Shown here: positions 34,042 through 44,468 of the stretch, piece by piece
Layout: each line of letters opens with the position of its first letter
How positions within the stretch are numbered: position 1 is the stretch's first letter
NCBI RefSeq assembly: GCF_026127265.1
Contig: NZ_WWFG01000001.1
Coordinates: forward strand, 372,001-436,000
Direction of reading: 5' to 3'
Length of the DNA: 64,000 bases
From: Nostoc sp. KVJ3
GTDB taxonomy: Bacteria; Cyanobacteriota; Cyanobacteriia; Cyanobacteriales; Nostocaceae
The notes under the pieces: model-generated
What the model saw: only the letters and a program-made list of their open reading frames with translations
Database searches by the model: none
What the model was told of the DNA's origin: nothing
Made by a program: the position numbers and the translations under genes

Positions 34042-35622
34042 TCACGCCCGAATTACAGTAATCCGACGTTGATTTTCCGTCACCACAACCTGAGTTGATA
34101 AACGTTCTTCCATTGGTAAGGCATTTTTACGCCTGTCAAACACAAATAACCAACCAAAATCCAACCCCAAACGCCCTAAATAGGATTCTAATTGCTCAAT
34201 ACCCTCAGTTTGAGGATCACGCTTTTTCTCGCGCCAGACCTTTAACTCAATACCTAACGTGACATCTTTGTAACGCAGACATAAATCCATTCTGTCACTA
34301 CCAATTGCATATTCCCGTTCCAAAGTTCCACCACCATTGACAACACGATGTAAGAAAGCCATTAATACGATATGCGGTGCGATTTCATGATAAACAGCGC
34401 TACCAAGTAATGGTTCTCCGTGCTGTCGCCAAAATCTAATAAACGCTTCAAGTAAAGTATCTATATTTAACTCACCTTTTGGGGTTAACCAACTAGGACT
34501 AATATGAGGTAAACTATCCTGAGTTCCTTGCACTAAAACGCGGGGAATGACTTCACGATAAATCGGGTTAGAAATAACCAGTCCCCCCGCAGGATCACGT
34601 CGCAATAATCCTAAATCAATTAAATATTGGCGATCGTCGGCTAGGGTATCGGGTAATGTTTGCCCTGCTAAAATCGGCTCAATAATATTTTGAACTCGTT
34701 TTTCTCTGAGTTTTTCAGCTAAACTATCAAGATGAGTATCTTGGCGGGCAATTAATATTTCCTTAGCCTGTAAAATATGTTCTTTGGTAATAGCAATACT
34801 TCTATCCTTAACCATTTTTTCTACAACTTCTTTAGCAAGAGCATTAACTAACCAAGGTTGTCCTTGGGTTAAATCAAAGGCTGTTGCGGTTGCTTCTTTT
34901 GTGAAAAATTGTCCTGTTTCTTCTGTATGTTGTTGATATAGTTCTACAACTTCCTCGGCATTAAAATTTCTCAGGGTAATAGAACTGACTTTAATATTAA
35001 AAGGACTGGATGTATTTAATCTGTCACTACCACCTGATGCCACCTTATAATCCCGCACATCCCGTAAACCAATTAATCCCACGGATGTCGGAAAATTTTC
35101 TGGACGATTGGGAAAACCATCTCGTAATTGCCTGAGTATCGAAATTAGGGTTTCATCTTGCAAAGAATCAATTTCATCAATAAATACTACCAAAGGTCGG
35201 GGTGAAGCTTTTGCCCAAGCTTGCAAAAAAGCCCTAATTCTGTTTCCTGGTTCTTCCTGTTGCCATTGTTTAACAGGTGGTTGTAATTCTTTGGATAAGC
35301 GGATTTCTATTGTATTCTGCCAAGCTCCCAAAATCGCTAATTCTGCCGCACCGGGGTCATGATTAAATGCACTTCCTACCTCTACTGATACCATTACTGC
35401 TGCATAACGTCCTGTGGCGGTAAGTTGCTGTGCTAGGGCTAACATTGCTGTGGTTTTCCCCGTTTGTCGCGGTGCATGAAGGACAAAATAACTACGCTGT
35501 TGGATTAGCTCCTCCAAATCTGGTAATCTGGTTGTTGGAGATAGCATATAGTGGATATCGTCTTTACAAGGACCTGCAATATTAAACCAGCGAGACATAG
35601 GATTTTGGCAGTCAGCGGACAC
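34042..35622 (-). CDS. AAA-type ATPase with C-terminal PD-(D/E)XK-like nuclease domain
   Basis: 526 residues. The ATPase part (about 1-340) has Walker A HAPRQTGKTTAML near residue 50, Walker B LVVFIDEIDSL and a winged-helix-like region after it. The C-terminal 130 residues show YHEIAPHIVLMAFLHRVVNG, then GSDRMDLCLRYKDVTLGIELKVWREK, the D...ExK pattern of restriction-nuclease folds. Such AAA-nuclease proteins are frequent on mobile DNA in cyanobacteria; their role (defence, mobility or other) is not established. It is the last gene of the hupL element. Confidence 0.85.
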   Translation of the reverse strand: MSADCQNPMSRWFNIAGPCKDDIHYMLSPTTRLPDLEELIQQRSYFVLHAPRQTGKTTAMLALAQQLTATGRYAAVMVSVEVGSAFNHDPGAAELAILGAWQNTIEIRLSKELQPPVKQWQQEEPGNRIRAFLQAWAKASPRPLVVFIDEIDSLQDETLISILRQLRDGFPNRPENFPTSVGLIGLRDVRDYKVASGGSDRLNTSSPFNIKVSSITLRNFNAEEVVELYQQHTEETGQFFTKEATATAFDLTQGQPWLVNALAKEVVEKMVKDRSIAITKEHILQAKEILIARQDTHLDSLAEKLREKRVQNIIEPILAGQTLPDTLADDRQYLIDLGLLRRDPAGGLVISNPIYREVIPRVLVQGTQDSLPHISPSWLTPKGELNIDTLLEAFIRFWRQHGEPLLGSAVYHEIAPHIVLMAFLHRVVNGGGTLEREYAIGSDRMDLCLRYKDVTLGIELKVWREKKRDPQTEGIEQLESYLGRLGLDFGWLFVFDRRKNALPMEERLSTQVVVTENQRRITVIRA

Positions 35623-35834
35623 TTTGAGTTTAGACGATTTTGAGGTTGGGGCGAGGCAATGTAGGGAAAAATTAGGTAACGTCTGAAAACACCAAATAGC
35701 TGTTAGTAGATAAAAATAAATGGACTTATGATATGGCTGGGGTGGGTTTATTGCCTCATTTAAGGAAAAACCAGGGAATAATTACACCTATTCTGAAAAA
35801 TCCTGACTATATAAGCAATTCCCCAATTTATTGC

Positions 35835-36344
<510 letters not shown>

Positions 36345-36514
36345 TTGTTATTTGTCCTTTGTCATTGATCATTTGTCCTTTGTCATTGGTAATTATTCAC
36401 TCGCACCCTTGCAAAATGGTCGAAATACTTGATTTCTCGTTGAGGGGAGTATGAAAGGTTATAATCATTGATCAAATCACAAAGGACAAATGACTAATGA
36501 CCAATGACTAATAA
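36345..36514. repeat. hupS-hupL spacer with facing STRR arrays
   Basis: Heptamers of the GTCATTA/TTTGTCC type at both ends of the 170-bp spacer are in opposite orientation (about 36345-36392 and 36478-36514), so the transcript can form a long hairpin between hupS and hupL. A similar hairpin has been reported for hupSL in other Nostoc strains. Confidence 0.75.
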
Positions 36515-37477
<963 letters not shown>

Positions 37478-38594
37478 CGGCTAGGTATTTTTCTATTGTT
37501 TCCCATGCATGATGTAGGTGATAATGCTTGTAAAGTCTCACCTGCTTATCAATATTTATTTCTCAATAGTAAGATATTTTTTTCTTTAATTCACTTTCAT
37601 TAAAAAAGAATTAATCATTAACAATAAAATAAATCCATTCAAGATTATTTTAACTAGCTATGTCTGTTATATATATGACAAATTTAACAAATACAAAATA
37701 GTATAAATAAAAGCTGCGTTTTGTTTTGAAGCCTTGACATTAAATAACCTCAGCGTGCTTAATTTATCGCGGCTAAAACTCTGTAACTATTAATAACAAC
37801 TACTGTCAACCGTTAATCTGAGTGAGGTAATGAGTATTTTCAGCCGTCAGGTTTTCATGTAATAACTAAGCCAAAGTTCAATACAGTTCAGTTAAGCGTT
37901 TTTTATTCTCTCTGTGTAGCGCCAGTTGCTACAAGTCGGGGAACCGCAAGGGCGCACTGGCTTCTCTGCGCGGCAGTCGCTTATGGGGGAAACCACGCCA
38001 GATGCTCCTCTTGGGGAGACCCTAAGACCGCACTGGCTCCCCAAGACTGCGCTGCCTTGTCTCTGTGGTTCGTTAACAAAACTGACTTTAACAAAGAGTT
38101 TTAGCCTTAACTGAACCGTATTGAGCCAAAGATAGAAAAATATAGGGGCACAAAACCTTGTGCCCCGTCAACCATATATCAATTGTTGGTTAATTCAGTT
38201 TTATCGAGATAGTTAAAAATTTCGGTAAATAAACAAGTACATTAAATATTATGTATGTCAGCAATTCAACAAAAAATATTTAAATTGTATACGACGATGA
38301 TACAAAAAGTATTTAAAAAATATTAGGTGTTTAAAGCTGACATTAATATTAGCAATTTCCCCCTAGAGTTTTAGAAGTAGGGTGTTTTATAGTATTTTAT
38401 TGAGTATAGGGCATTGGCATTGGGGATGAAGTTTCTTTCCTATTCCCTAGTTCTTAATCTATAGCCCTAGTCTCAAACGAAAAAGGGGAATTCCGCCTAA
38501 AGGACTCGAAGCCTGCGTAAATCAGTATGGCCCATGATGAAATGCGTCATGGGTGTTGGACTCAATTCCCAATTGGCTAGAGTACGGCAGAGTT
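37478..38594. other. Long divergent spacer between hupS and the extended hyp operon
   Basis: There is no gene here. It must hold the hupS promoter (minus) and that of the hyp cluster (plus). Seen: the palindrome-like TGTTATATATATGACA at 37665-37680, a MITE-like element at 37879-38123, and a hairpin CCCATGA/TCATGGG at 38531-38553 just ahead of the TPR gene. I could not identify a convincing NtcA site (GTAN8TAC). Confidence 0.6.
37879..38123. mobile_element. MITE-like element B, 245 bp, with nested repeats and target duplication
   Basis: Ends CAATACAGTTCAGTTAAG and CTTAACTGAACCGTATTG match element A at 18674. Directly flanking bases are AGCCAAAGTT (37869-37878) and AGCCAAAGAT (38124-38133), a 9-of-10 duplication. 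The interior is longer than in A because a 41-bp palindromic insert (37921-37961) and a 95-bp insert (37962-38056) sit in it. Both recur elsewhere (46926-46966; 15495-15589 inverted). Confidence 0.8.
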
Positions 38595-39566
38595 ATGACC
38601 CCCAGCATTACAGATTCAGCAGTGAAGGCTGCCGTAGCAGCTGTTGCTTCAGAGTCAGCTACAGCAGAGGAAAAAATCCAAATGCTGATTGAGATAGCAC
38701 AGGGTTTTCAAAAAAAGCCCAAAGCTGCCCAAGACTTGCGAAATGCAGTTGGCTTATATTACCGGGCCTATGAAATGTGTGGTGAGGAGTATCCCCTACT
38801 GAAAGCCAGGGCTAAAGTGGGCATGGCGGGGACGTTACAGGCAATACCGGATGCTGATTACCAACTGTTGATGCAAGCGAAAGTCGGTTATGAAGAGGCG
38901 TTACCGATTTTACAACAATTAGCTGCGCCAGAGGAAGTAGCGGAGACGCAGATGAATTTTGGGCTGGTGTTGCAGTCGCTAGTGCCGTTTAATTTGGCGC
39001 GGATAACCGACAGCATCCAGGCTTATCATGAGGCGTTGCGGGTGTTTACTTGGGAAGATTATCCCCAAGAATACGCGATTTTGTATAACAATATTGCGAT
39101 CGCATATCTTTCTATGCCTCTAGCATCGGAACGAGAATACTTGCGTCAAGGATTGGCTGTGCAATCATTTGAGGTAGCACTAAAGCATATTACTCTGATT
39201 GACCATCCCAGAGAATATGCGATGTTGCAGAACAATTTAGGTAACGCTTTGCAATACCTAGTGAGTTCCCATCCTGTGGAAAATAACTTACGTGCGATCG
39301 CAGCTTATGACGAAGCCTTAAAAGTGCGTAATCCCAAAGATACACCTTTAGAGTACGCTAACACAATTTCCAACAAAGCCAACGCCCTATTCAATTTACC
39401 AGATGACCCCGAAAAACCAGAAGCTGGTAATCCTCAAAATCTTTTGCAAGCGCGTATCTACTATCAAGGTGCTTTAGAAATATTTACGGAACAGCAACAA
39501 ATTGCCCAAGCAGAGGTAGTAGTCCAAGCATTACAAGATGTAGAAACAGAGTTAAACAATTCATAG
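38595..39566 (+). CDS. TPR-like protein, first gene of the extended hyp cluster
   Basis: About 323 residues built of helical repeats: IQMLIEIAQGFQKKPKAAQ, EVAETQMNFGLVLQSLV, REYAMLQNNLGNALQYLV, LEYANTISNKANALFNLP. This is a tetratricopeptide-like scaffold. Homologous genes lie between hupSL and hyp in other Nostoc genomes and are transcribed with the hyp genes there; a role in maturing the small subunit has been proposed but not proven. The start at 38595 (MTPSITDSAVKAA) is preferred over 38553. Confidence 0.75.
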   Translation: MTPSITDSAVKAAVAAVASESATAEEKIQMLIEIAQGFQKKPKAAQDLRNAVGLYYRAYEMCGEEYPLLKARAKVGMAGTLQAIPDADYQLLMQAKVGYEEALPILQQLAAPEEVAETQMNFGLVLQSLVPFNLARITDSIQAYHEALRVFTWEDYPQEYAILYNNIAIAYLSMPLASEREYLRQGLAVQSFEVALKHITLIDHPREYAMLQNNLGNALQYLVSSHPVENNLRAIAAYDEALKVRNPKDTPLEYANTISNKANALFNLPDDPEKPEAGNPQNLLQARIYYQGALEIFTEQQQIAQAEVVVQALQDVETELNNS

Positions 39567-39592
39567 TTCATAATTCGTAGCGAAAAAACAGC

Positions 39593-39859
39593 ATGAGAGA
39601 TATTTCTACTTACCCAAATGTGATAAATTTTCTCACCAGTTTAGCAGATGGCGATCTGAACATAGCAACAGAATTAGTCTGGCTAATCATTGCCACAGCC
39701 TTGTCTATGGTCGGCGGTGCAATTGGTGGAATGCTGTTAGCTGGCAGAGACATAGGCTATCAGCTTTCAGCAATGCTTGGTGCATTATTTGCCCCTGCGG
39801 GTGTAATTCCTGCCATCCTCTTAGGGCTGGCTGCCTTAAATTTCTTAACAAATTATTAG
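39593..39859 (+). CDS. Small membrane protein of the extended hyp cluster
   Basis: 88 residues with two hydrophobic helices: LVWLIIATALSMVGGAIGGMLLAGR and LGALFAPAGVIPAILLGLAAL. Not named; it is conserved at this place in Nostoc-type hyp clusters. The gap to the TPR gene is 26 bp and to the next gene 8 bp, so it is part of one transcription unit. Its role in hydrogenase assembly is inference from position. Confidence 0.7.
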   Translation: MRDISTYPNVINFLTSLADGDLNIATELVWLIIATALSMVGGAIGGMLLAGRDIGYQLSAMLGALFAPAGVIPAILLGLAALNFLTNY

Positions 39860-39867
39860 GAGAAAAC

Positions 39868-40092
39868 ATGTTAGAGCTAGGATGGTTTTCTGCTAAGTTA
39901 TTTTTTAAAGGAAAGCTACTACGCGACCCAGTGTATTTTCTCAAGCAAACTACTATTGGTATTGCTGTAGGTTTCTTACTGCTAGTGTCACTTGCACAAG
40001 CACCAATTCCTTTCTACCTACCAATAATATTATCTAGCTTCGTGACAGGCATGATTATGCCGTTCCTCTTCAAGGATTTTAAAACGAAGTGA
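39868..40092 (+). CDS. Second small membrane protein of the extended hyp cluster
   Basis: 74 residues with an amphipathic, basic N-terminus (LELGWFSAKLFFKGKLLRDP) and two hydrophobic stretches (TTIGIAVGFLLLVSLAQAPI, FYLPIILSSFVTGMIMPFLF). Good ribosome binding sequence AGGAG before the ATG at 39868. It follows the previous membrane gene after 8 bp. Function unknown; possibly the two proteins together form a small membrane unit. Confidence 0.7.
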   Translation: MLELGWFSAKLFFKGKLLRDPVYFLKQTTIGIAVGFLLLVSLAQAPIPFYLPIILSSFVTGMIMPFLFKDFKTK

Positions 40093-40116
40093 ATTGTCAT
40101 TGATAAACAACCAATA

Positions 40117-40158
40117 CCCAATGCCCAATGCCCAATGACAAATGACAAATGACAAATG
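40117..40158. repeat. STRR array that supplies a start codon
   Basis: CCAATGC heptamers change into ACAAATG heptamers; each unit carries an ATG, and the last one (40156) is the start of the NifU/Rieske gene. Confidence 0.8.
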
Positions 40159-41001
40159 ACAAATCTTGAAGAATTAGTTCAGGAAATTAATCGTTTTGAG
40201 GCAATTATATCCGAGTGGGATGAAAGCCAACGGTGTGTAGCAGTTGGTTTAAAAAGAGCAATTGAAGCTTTGCATAAAGCTGCATTGACTAATTTGATCA
40301 AAAGCCTAAAACAAGAATCAATGCCAGCTTTGCGTCATGCTGTTGCAGATGAATTAGTGTATGCAGTGCTACTGTATCACGAGTTAGTCAAACCACCAAA
40401 ACCACCATTAGCGCAACGCATTCAGACAGCCCTTGAAGAAATTAGCCCAGGTTTAAAAAGCCATAATGGGGATGTAGAATTAGTGGCAATTAAGTCACCA
40501 GATACAGTAGAAGTTAGATTAATTGGAACTTGCAGTACTTGTCCAACTTCCACTTTAACTTTATCTCAGGGAGTAGAACAGGCAATAAAAAACCATTGCC
40601 CCGAAATTACCAAAGTAGTGGCAGTCAATAACAGTTCTACTGTTAACAACGCTAATTCTAGTTTAATCAGTCCATTCTCTGCAAAAATAACTTGTACTTG
40701 GATGAAAGTAGCGACCCTTGATGAAGTTCCTGAATTTAGTGTAGTGGCAGTACAACTTGCTGGTAATTCACTAATTTTACATCGTCAAGGTGCTACAGTA
40801 AAATGCTACCGTAATTCTTGCACTCATCTAGGATCTCCCTTAGAAAAGGGTAAAGTTGAAAATGGTATTATTACCTGTCCTTCCCACGGATTTCAGTACA
40901 AATTAGAGACAGGTGAATGCCTAACTGCGCCTGATATTTCGCTTCAGTCGTATCCAGTCAAGATTAAAGGCGATAAGGTTTTTGTGAAACTGCAAAAATG
41001 A
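40156..41001 (+). CDS. NifU C-terminal domain / Rieske domain fusion protein
   Basis: 281 residues: a helical N-terminus, a NifU-like scaffold domain (about 90-155, CxxC in GTCSTCPTSTLTL) and a Rieske 2Fe-2S domain (about 175-280) with ligands CTH in RNSCTHLGSPLEKG and CPSH in GIITCPSHGFQYKLETGEC. Both iron-sulphur motifs are complete. In Nostoc this gene belongs to the extended hyp operon, and assembly or delivery of the Fe-S clusters of HupS is a plausible role, not shown. Its start codon is the last ATG of a heptamer array. Confidence 0.85.
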   Translation: MTNLEELVQEINRFEAIISEWDESQRCVAVGLKRAIEALHKAALTNLIKSLKQESMPALRHAVADELVYAVLLYHELVKPPKPPLAQRIQTALEEISPGLKSHNGDVELVAIKSPDTVEVRLIGTCSTCPTSTLTLSQGVEQAIKNHCPEITKVVAVNNSSTVNNANSSLISPFSAKITCTWMKVATLDEVPEFSVVAVQLAGNSLILHRQGATVKCYRNSCTHLGSPLEKGKVENGIITCPSHGFQYKLETGECLTAPDISLQSYPVKIKGDKVFVKLQK

Positions 41002-41082
41002 TAATGCGAAGGGAACATTTCAGCAAATATACTTGGCGATTAGTCAATCACAGCTAATTTGCTTTCGGCTGCTAGGAACACC

Positions 41083-41394
41083 CTATGCGCTTTGCTCATG
41101 TTCCATCGGAGCTAGTTGAATCACTACCCGTTGATTGAGAGCGTGAGCGATTTTTTGTAGCATTGAAAGGGAGTGTCCCTCATAGTCGGCATCTTCAAGC
41201 CGTGCAATCACAGGCTGTTTTGTGCCAACAAGTTCAGCAAGCTGTTTCTGTGTCAACCCCGCTTTTGTTCTAGCTTCATAAATCAACTGTGCCACTTCTG
41301 CATTGATTGAGGCTAACTCCACCAATGCCTCAAGCTCATGGTCGCTGCTAGTCATTTTGTCAATGATTTTTATCGCATCGCTAGTCTTGGGCAT
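41083..41394 (-). CDS. XRE-family antitoxin (HigA-like)
   Basis: 103 residues with a helix-turn-helix domain: LIYEARTKAGLTQKQLAELVGTKQPVIARLEDADYEGHSL, then LQKIAHALNQRVVIQL. It follows the toxin gene on the same strand with a 14-bp overlap, the toxin-first order of higBA modules. It is inserted, in opposite orientation, into the extended hyp cluster. Confidence 0.85.
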   Translation of the reverse strand: MPKTSDAIKIIDKMTSSDHELEALVELASINAEVAQLIYEARTKAGLTQKQLAELVGTKQPVIARLEDADYEGHSLSMLQKIAHALNQRVVIQLAPMEHEQSA

Positions 41395-41779
41395 CCTCTT
41401 GTTCCTCTAGGTAGGTGTGAACTTCTGGGTTTTCTTCAAATAAAAGCTTTCGTGTGATCGCTCGTTGAATATCAATTTGTGGTACAGTTGATTCTTCTTT
41501 TGTAATGGCGTGAGCGAGAATCGCTACGTTTTGCCCATGAAAGAAGTACAAGATTCGGTACTGCACATGAATATGCTTTGCCCGAAGCTCATATATCCCG
41601 TCGCGCAAGTAATCAGCCGCCGGGCGACGGAGTTCGTATCCTGATGCCGCAAGTTGTTTGATTCGAGCAACACAGTTTGCATAACCTTTGCGGTCTTCTT
41701 TCAAAAGTCGCGTCAGCCATTCAAGGACGGGAACTTCCCTGTCTTCTTCCTGGTAGAAAACAACACGGGTTTCAGGCAC
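41381..41779 (-). CDS. RelE/ParE superfamily toxin (Gp49/HigB-like)
   Basis: 132 residues starting MPETRVVFYQEEDREVPVLE, with CVARIKQLAASGYELRRPAADYLRDGIYELRAKHIHVQYRILYFFHGQNVAILAHAITK condensed over residues 45-105: the beta-sheet core and GIYELR segment of Gp49-like HigB toxins. The C-terminal tail is acidic. Predicted ribosome-dependent mRNA cleavage by family. It forms a pair with the overlapping XRE gene. Confidence 0.85.
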   Translation of the reverse strand: MPETRVVFYQEEDREVPVLEWLTRLLKEDRKGYANCVARIKQLAASGYELRRPAADYLRDGIYELRAKHIHVQYRILYFFHGQNVAILAHAITKEESTVPQIDIQRAITRKLLFEENPEVHTYLEEQEDAQD

Positions 41780-42011
41780 AGCATACCCTCTAAATATATC
41801 AATATTGTTATATTAGGGCAACAGAGGAAACGAGACGCGCGGCTCTGGTTGACGTTTCTCCTTAAATTGAAAAATCTAACTTTGTTACAAAAATGCCAAC
41901 TATTAAAGTTACAGATGACGAAATTCTAGTTGCAGTTTACACTAAGTATATTCGACTATCTACAAGATTAAAAAATCAGAAGTAAATATTAAATAATAAT
42001 TGACACTATAT

Positions 42012-42980
42012 ATGAATGCTGACGAGTCAATTTTAAAGTTAGAGAAGGTTGATTTGAAAAATAAACATTTATTACCAGAAAATTCTGGCATTTATTATGT
42101 ATTAGATGAAAATAATATAGTATGGTACATAGGAAAAGCAAAAAATCTTAAAAAGAGATGGAATGGGAAAGCGCACCATAGGCTTTACCAATTATCCTCA
42201 CAAAGTAGAAAAAAGTTTTATATATACTACAAAAAGTTAAGCGAAATCAACCTAGATGAAGAAGAAAAAAAATTAATAGCACAGTACAGACCGCATCTTA
42301 ATAGCAGTCCAGTAAAGAGAAAAAGGGTTTTACCTGCTGAAAATCTGTTAAGAGAAACAATACTCAAATTACCAGATTTCTTAGTAGTCTTAGGTATAGA
42401 GCCACCTAGACAGATAAATAAAAATGCCATCACAACTGACTGGTGGTCAAAAAAGAAACTATCAGGACTACAAATTATTCATCTTGTGCTTGATTGGGAA
42501 AAGCTAAGAGAGTTCACCGAACAAGATATAGAAATATCTAGTGGTATATTAGGTTATGTATTTGGGACTAGAAAAGCTTATTCTAACCTTTGGGAAGCGC
42601 CACAACAACAATATGTAAGAAGATACGGTGTAGTTCAGTGCAGGATTTTGGTAAATGGGTATGTTGTTGAAGTCAGTGTTTTAGATAAAATTAGTCAGAT
42701 TTTAACTAAAACTAGAATGGGGACTTTAGCTGGTGAGCAAATAAAAATTGTAGAAGCAGATATATTAGATAAAATCAAAGCAGATATAAAAATTCCAATT
42801 CCAACAGATTTTGTCAATCAAATAAAACCTTACTTGCAAGACCCTATAAATTTAGTTTTTAATGATGACATAGATAGAGAAAATCTCGGAAAACAAATAT
42901 ACAAAATAAAAGAAGAGTATAAGCAAGGTCTTAGAGGAGTTGGTAGTAGAATTGCTAAACGAACTCCCAAAAATTCATAA
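42012..42980 (+). CDS. GIY-YIG nuclease domain protein, AT-rich
   Basis: About 322 residues. The N-terminal GIY-YIG domain has SGIYYVLDENNIVWYIGKAKNLKKRW (GIY and YIG motifs with Arg) and a glutamate in EEEKKLIAQYRPHLN. The remaining 200 residues are unknown (FVLDWEKLREFTEQDIE-like and YVRRYGVVQCRILVNGYVV segments). The gene is much richer in A/T than its neighbours and lies between a TA module and the NHL gene, so it was probably acquired. ATG at 42012 is preferred over a TTG at 42000. Targets unknown. Confidence 0.75.
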   Translation: MNADESILKLEKVDLKNKHLLPENSGIYYVLDENNIVWYIGKAKNLKKRWNGKAHHRLYQLSSQSRKKFYIYYKKLSEINLDEEEKKLIAQYRPHLNSSPVKRKRVLPAENLLRETILKLPDFLVVLGIEPPRQINKNAITTDWWSKKKLSGLQIIHLVLDWEKLREFTEQDIEISSGILGYVFGTRKAYSNLWEAPQQQYVRRYGVVQCRILVNGYVVEVSVLDKISQILTKTRMGTLAGEQIKIVEADILDKIKADIKIPIPTDFVNQIKPYLQDPINLVFNDDIDRENLGKQIYKIKEEYKQGLRGVGSRIAKRTPKNS

Positions 42981-43157
42981 GTCTCCCCACGTAGCAGCTT
43001 ACTAAAGGTTAGCTGGATTTTTTCAAGCTTGATTAATACGGAAGTTGATTAAAGGTTTTAACTTAATTTGAAAAAATATAATGCAAAACTGTTACTGTTG
43101 TTACACGCTAATCAAGATTAATGTTTTTAAATAATTATCAGCGTCTATCTGCGGTTC

Positions 43158-44393
43158 ATGGATATGCCAATCATAAATAATCCCATATCACAATTACCGC
43201 TAGAAGCAACAGAAATCTCTCAATATTTGCCTTTATCACCTCAAGGTGCAGAGGTAATTTTAGGTAACATTATTGAACCAGAACAATTAGTTATACCTGT
43301 AGTACCGAATGCCACAACAATGTTTGGGCCGCGTGGTGCTTGTTTGTTATCAGAAACTGGCCCATTATGGGTATCAGATACAGGACATCATCGATTATTA
43401 GGGTGGCAGAATTTACCTATAAGAGATAGTCAACCGGCTGATTGGGTAATTGGACAACCTGATTTTTATCATGAAGGACAAAATGCTAAAAATACACCGG
43501 GAAGGGCAACTTTAAGTGTACCAACAGGGATTTGTGCTTGCGGCGAAGGGTTAGCTGTAGCAGATGCTTGGAATCATCGGGTTTTGATTTGGAAAAACTT
43601 ACCCGAAGATAACAATGTTCCAGCAGATTTGGTGTTAGGACAAGTTAACTTTACTGATAATGAACCAAATCGAGGAAATCAGCAAGCATCTGCTAATACA
43701 ATGCACTGGCCTTATGGTGTTTACTATCATCAAGGACGGCTATTTATTGCTGACACTGGTAATCGAAGACTATTAATTTGGCATCAGTTACCAAGAGAAA
43801 ATGGTCAACCGGCTGATTTAGTTTTGGGACAACCGGATATGATATCTCGCAACGAAAACGGTGGTGATTCTGCAACGGCAGCGAGTATGCGATGGTGTCA
43901 CGATATCACTTTTTGGGGAGAGAATTTGGTTGTCAGCGATGCAGGTAATCACCGGATAATGATTTGGCAGGGAATACCAACAGAAAATAATACCCCTTGT
44001 GCAGTGGTTTTAGGACAAAAAAGCTTTGATTTTGTGGAAATGAATCAAGGAGTTTATTTGCCAAGTGCTAGTAGTTTGAGTATGCCTTATGGTGTGGCGG
44101 TGGCTGGGGATTGGTTAGTAGTTGCAGATACTGCTAATTCTCGTTTATTAGGATGGAAGAAGCCAGAATCAATTTTATCACTACAAGGTGTAATGGCAGA
44201 TGGGTTGGCAGGACAAATAAATTTTCAAAGTAAAGGTGAAAATCGGAATTTCGGGCTACCTAAACGAGATAGTTTAAATTGGTGTTATGGAATAAAAATT
44301 TGTGGCAATACAGCAGTAATAGCTGATTCTGGAAATAACCGAATATTGCTGTGGCAGTTTAATGATGGGACTTCTAAGAAAGAAATTATTTAA
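43158..44393 (+). CDS. NHL-repeat beta-propeller protein of the hyp cluster
   Basis: 411 residues with at least five repeats of the type LLVSDTGHHRLLGWQNLP, LAVADAWNHRVLIWKNLP, LFIADTGNRRLLIWHQLP, LVVSDAGNHRIMIWQGIP, LVVADTANSRLLGWKKPE, VIADSGNNRILLWQF. This is an NHL propeller. No signal peptide is seen, so it is probably cytoplasmic. In other Nostoc genomes a gene like this precedes hypF in the extended hyp operon. Function unknown; protein scaffolding for maturation is inference. Confidence 0.82.
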   Translation: MDMPIINNPISQLPLEATEISQYLPLSPQGAEVILGNIIEPEQLVIPVVPNATTMFGPRGACLLSETGPLWVSDTGHHRLLGWQNLPIRDSQPADWVIGQPDFYHEGQNAKNTPGRATLSVPTGICACGEGLAVADAWNHRVLIWKNLPEDNNVPADLVLGQVNFTDNEPNRGNQQASANTMHWPYGVYYHQGRLFIADTGNRRLLIWHQLPRENGQPADLVLGQPDMISRNENGGDSATAASMRWCHDITFWGENLVVSDAGNHRIMIWQGIPTENNTPCAVVLGQKSFDFVEMNQGVYLPSASSLSMPYGVAVAGDWLVVADTANSRLLGWKKPESILSLQGVMADGLAGQINFQSKGENRNFGLPKRDSLNWCYGIKICGNTAVIADSGNNRILLWQFNDGTSKKEII

Positions 44394-44395
44394 AT

Positions 44396-44440
44396 AAACG
44401 AACCACAGAGAACACAGAGGAATGAGGAGAAGAGAGTTTT
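44396..44440. repeat. CGAACCACAGAG-type repeat before hypF
   Basis: Starts AACGAACCACAGAGAACACA and continues A/G-rich. The same repeat family occurs in the gaps hypF-hypC, hypC-hypD, hypE-hypA and after hypB. Confidence 0.75.
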
Positions 44441-44468
44441 TTGAGTATTTTTTTATTTGGAAGTCTCT

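Noticed and set aside
37665..37680. TGTTATATATATGACA as a defined hupS regulator site
   Set aside because: The dyad is visible, but AT-rich dyads are common in this spacer and I could not tie it to a -10 box or to an NtcA consensus, so it is only mentioned.
37926..38114. Plus-strand frame of 62 residues upstream of the hyp cluster
   Set aside because: It lies wholly inside the MITE-like element and its nested palindromic inserts.
38531..38553. CCCATGA/TCATGGG hairpin as a riboswitch or terminator
   Set aside because: The stem is only seven base pairs with no T-run; no riboswitch consensus was recognisable.
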